Assembly (NCBI GenBank): GCA_002382645.1
Contig: DFYP01000143.1
Span: 4,300 to 10,296, forward strand
Direction: 5' to 3'
DNA from: Desulfovibrio sp. UBA4079
GTDB lineage: Bacteria; Desulfobacterota; Desulfovibrionia; Desulfovibrionales; Desulfovibrionaceae
Length of the DNA stretch: 5,997 nt
Below the pieces are notes generated by a model. The model made no database searches. It had not been told where the DNA came from and worked only from the letters and a program-made list of their open reading frames with translations. This document shows, piece by piece, positions 5,463-5,997 of the stretch. Position 1 is the first letter of the stretch, and every line of letters begins with the position of its first letter. A program made the position numbers and the translations under genes.

Positions 5463-5997
5463 TCAGGCAGTCAAGAATATCGGCCTGTTAAAGTCTATCT
5501 CCACCGGCTTCGGCTCCCGGGCGTGAAGGCCGATGGCCATGCACAGGGCCACCATGCCGTCAATGCGGTCCAGGCTCTTGCCCTTGTCCAGCTTCCGCGC
5601 CCCGGCCGGGTCCACCTGGACAACGCAATTCGCGCAGTTCCAGGTCAGGACAGGATGCCCGCCATGCCGGAGCTTGGCGTCAAGGATCGCCGTCTCCAGC
5701 GCATCCACGGCAGGCCCCATGTCTTTGAACCCCTGGCCCCAGGGCTTCATGGGCAACTCTAACCCTTCGTCAGCAAGGATTTTTTTCAGGTCTTCGATGC
5801 GCCAGCGGTCATAGGCGATGCCCTGGATATCGAAGATCCCGGCCAGCTCCCCGAGGCGCAGGGCCACGGCAAGCTTGTCGATGGCCCGTCCAGGGAGCGC
5901 GGAAATAGACCCCTGCCGCGCCCACAGGCCATAGGGCACCCGGTCCTTGTCCTCGCGCTCCTGGATATTGTCCCCTGGCACCCAAAAGAACGGCAGG
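5463..5997 (-). CDS. Terminase large subunit, C-terminal part (5' end outside window)
   Basis: The frame is open to the right edge; 177 residues are visible and begin LPFFWVPGDNIQERE. This is the C-terminal nuclease region of an HK97-type large terminase, the motor that packages DNA into the prohead and cuts it. Family marks are FWVPGDNIQEREDKDRVPY (4-22), WARQG (25-29), the IAYDRWR strand (60-66), PWGQGFKDMGPAVDALE (85-101), HPVLTWNCANCVVQVDPAGA (114-133) and the final KGKSLDRIDGMVALCMA (138-154), where Asp146 is the probable last metal-binding residue of the RNase H-like nuclease. The ATPase domain and the first nuclease aspartates lie outside. The stop is 85 bases before the ribbon-helix-helix start, with no clear terminator between. 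The C terminus looks normal, not truncated. Confidence 0.93.
   Translation of the reverse strand, partial: LPFFWVPGDNIQEREDKDRVPYGLWARQGSISALPGRAIDKLAVALRLGELAGIFDIQGIAYDRWRIEDLKKILADEGLELPMKPWGQGFKDMGPAVDALETAILDAKLRHGGHPVLTWNCANCVVQVDPAGARKLDKGKSLDRIDGMVALCMAIGLHAREPKPVEIDFNRPIFLTA

Noticed and set aside
1..5997. CRISPR array, insertion sequence, toxin-antitoxin pair or anti-phage defence island
   Set aside because: No regularly spaced repeats, transposase or recognisable toxin or defence gene were found. The ribbon-helix-helix gene has no toxin partner within the window.

Overview
The window is the end of an integrated phage-like element. Every convincing protein gene lies on the minus strand, and the first 19 bases are the 3' end of a plus-strand tRNA gene, best matched to tRNA-Glu. 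The DNA is GC-rich. The protein style (HK97-type head genes, a small helix-turn-helix gene before a tyrosine integrase) would fit a proteobacterial or desulfobacterial host such as a Desulfovibrio relative. That host assignment is only an impression, because no host gene other than the tRNA fragment is present.

In transcription order (right to left) the genes are: the C-terminal part of a terminase large subunit (5463-5997, cut by the window edge); an AT-rich promoter/operator region; a 113-residue ribbon-helix-helix-like protein (5036-5377); an HK97-type major capsid protein (3602-4870); an HK97-type prohead protease (2995-3513); an HK97-type portal (1805-2998); an 87-residue protein of unknown function (1447-1710); a helix-turn-helix protein resembling an excisionase (935-1393); and a tyrosine integrase (34-1215). 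The integrase stop codon is 14 bp from the tRNA 3' end, so that end is very probably the attachment site and marks the element's boundary.

Together the genes supply DNA packaging (terminase), capsid shell and maturation (capsid, protease), the DNA entry vertex (portal), and integration/excision (integrase, helix-turn-helix protein). No tail, tape-measure, baseplate, lysis or obvious head-tail connector gene lies between the head module and the integrase. The head genes run capsid-protease-portal, the reverse of the usual portal-protease-capsid order. A head module joined directly to an integrase at a tRNA suggests a capsid-encoding phage satellite (cf-PICI-like) or a reduced prophage. That reading depends on what lies to the right of the window.

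Notable control signals are a perfect 17-bp palindrome overlapping a candidate promoter upstream of the ribbon-helix-helix gene, a very stable UUCG-capped hairpin between the head genes and the integration genes, and a structured leader before the capsid gene with a possible 23-codon peptide that overlaps the first capsid ATG. No stretch over 300 bases lacks a gene.
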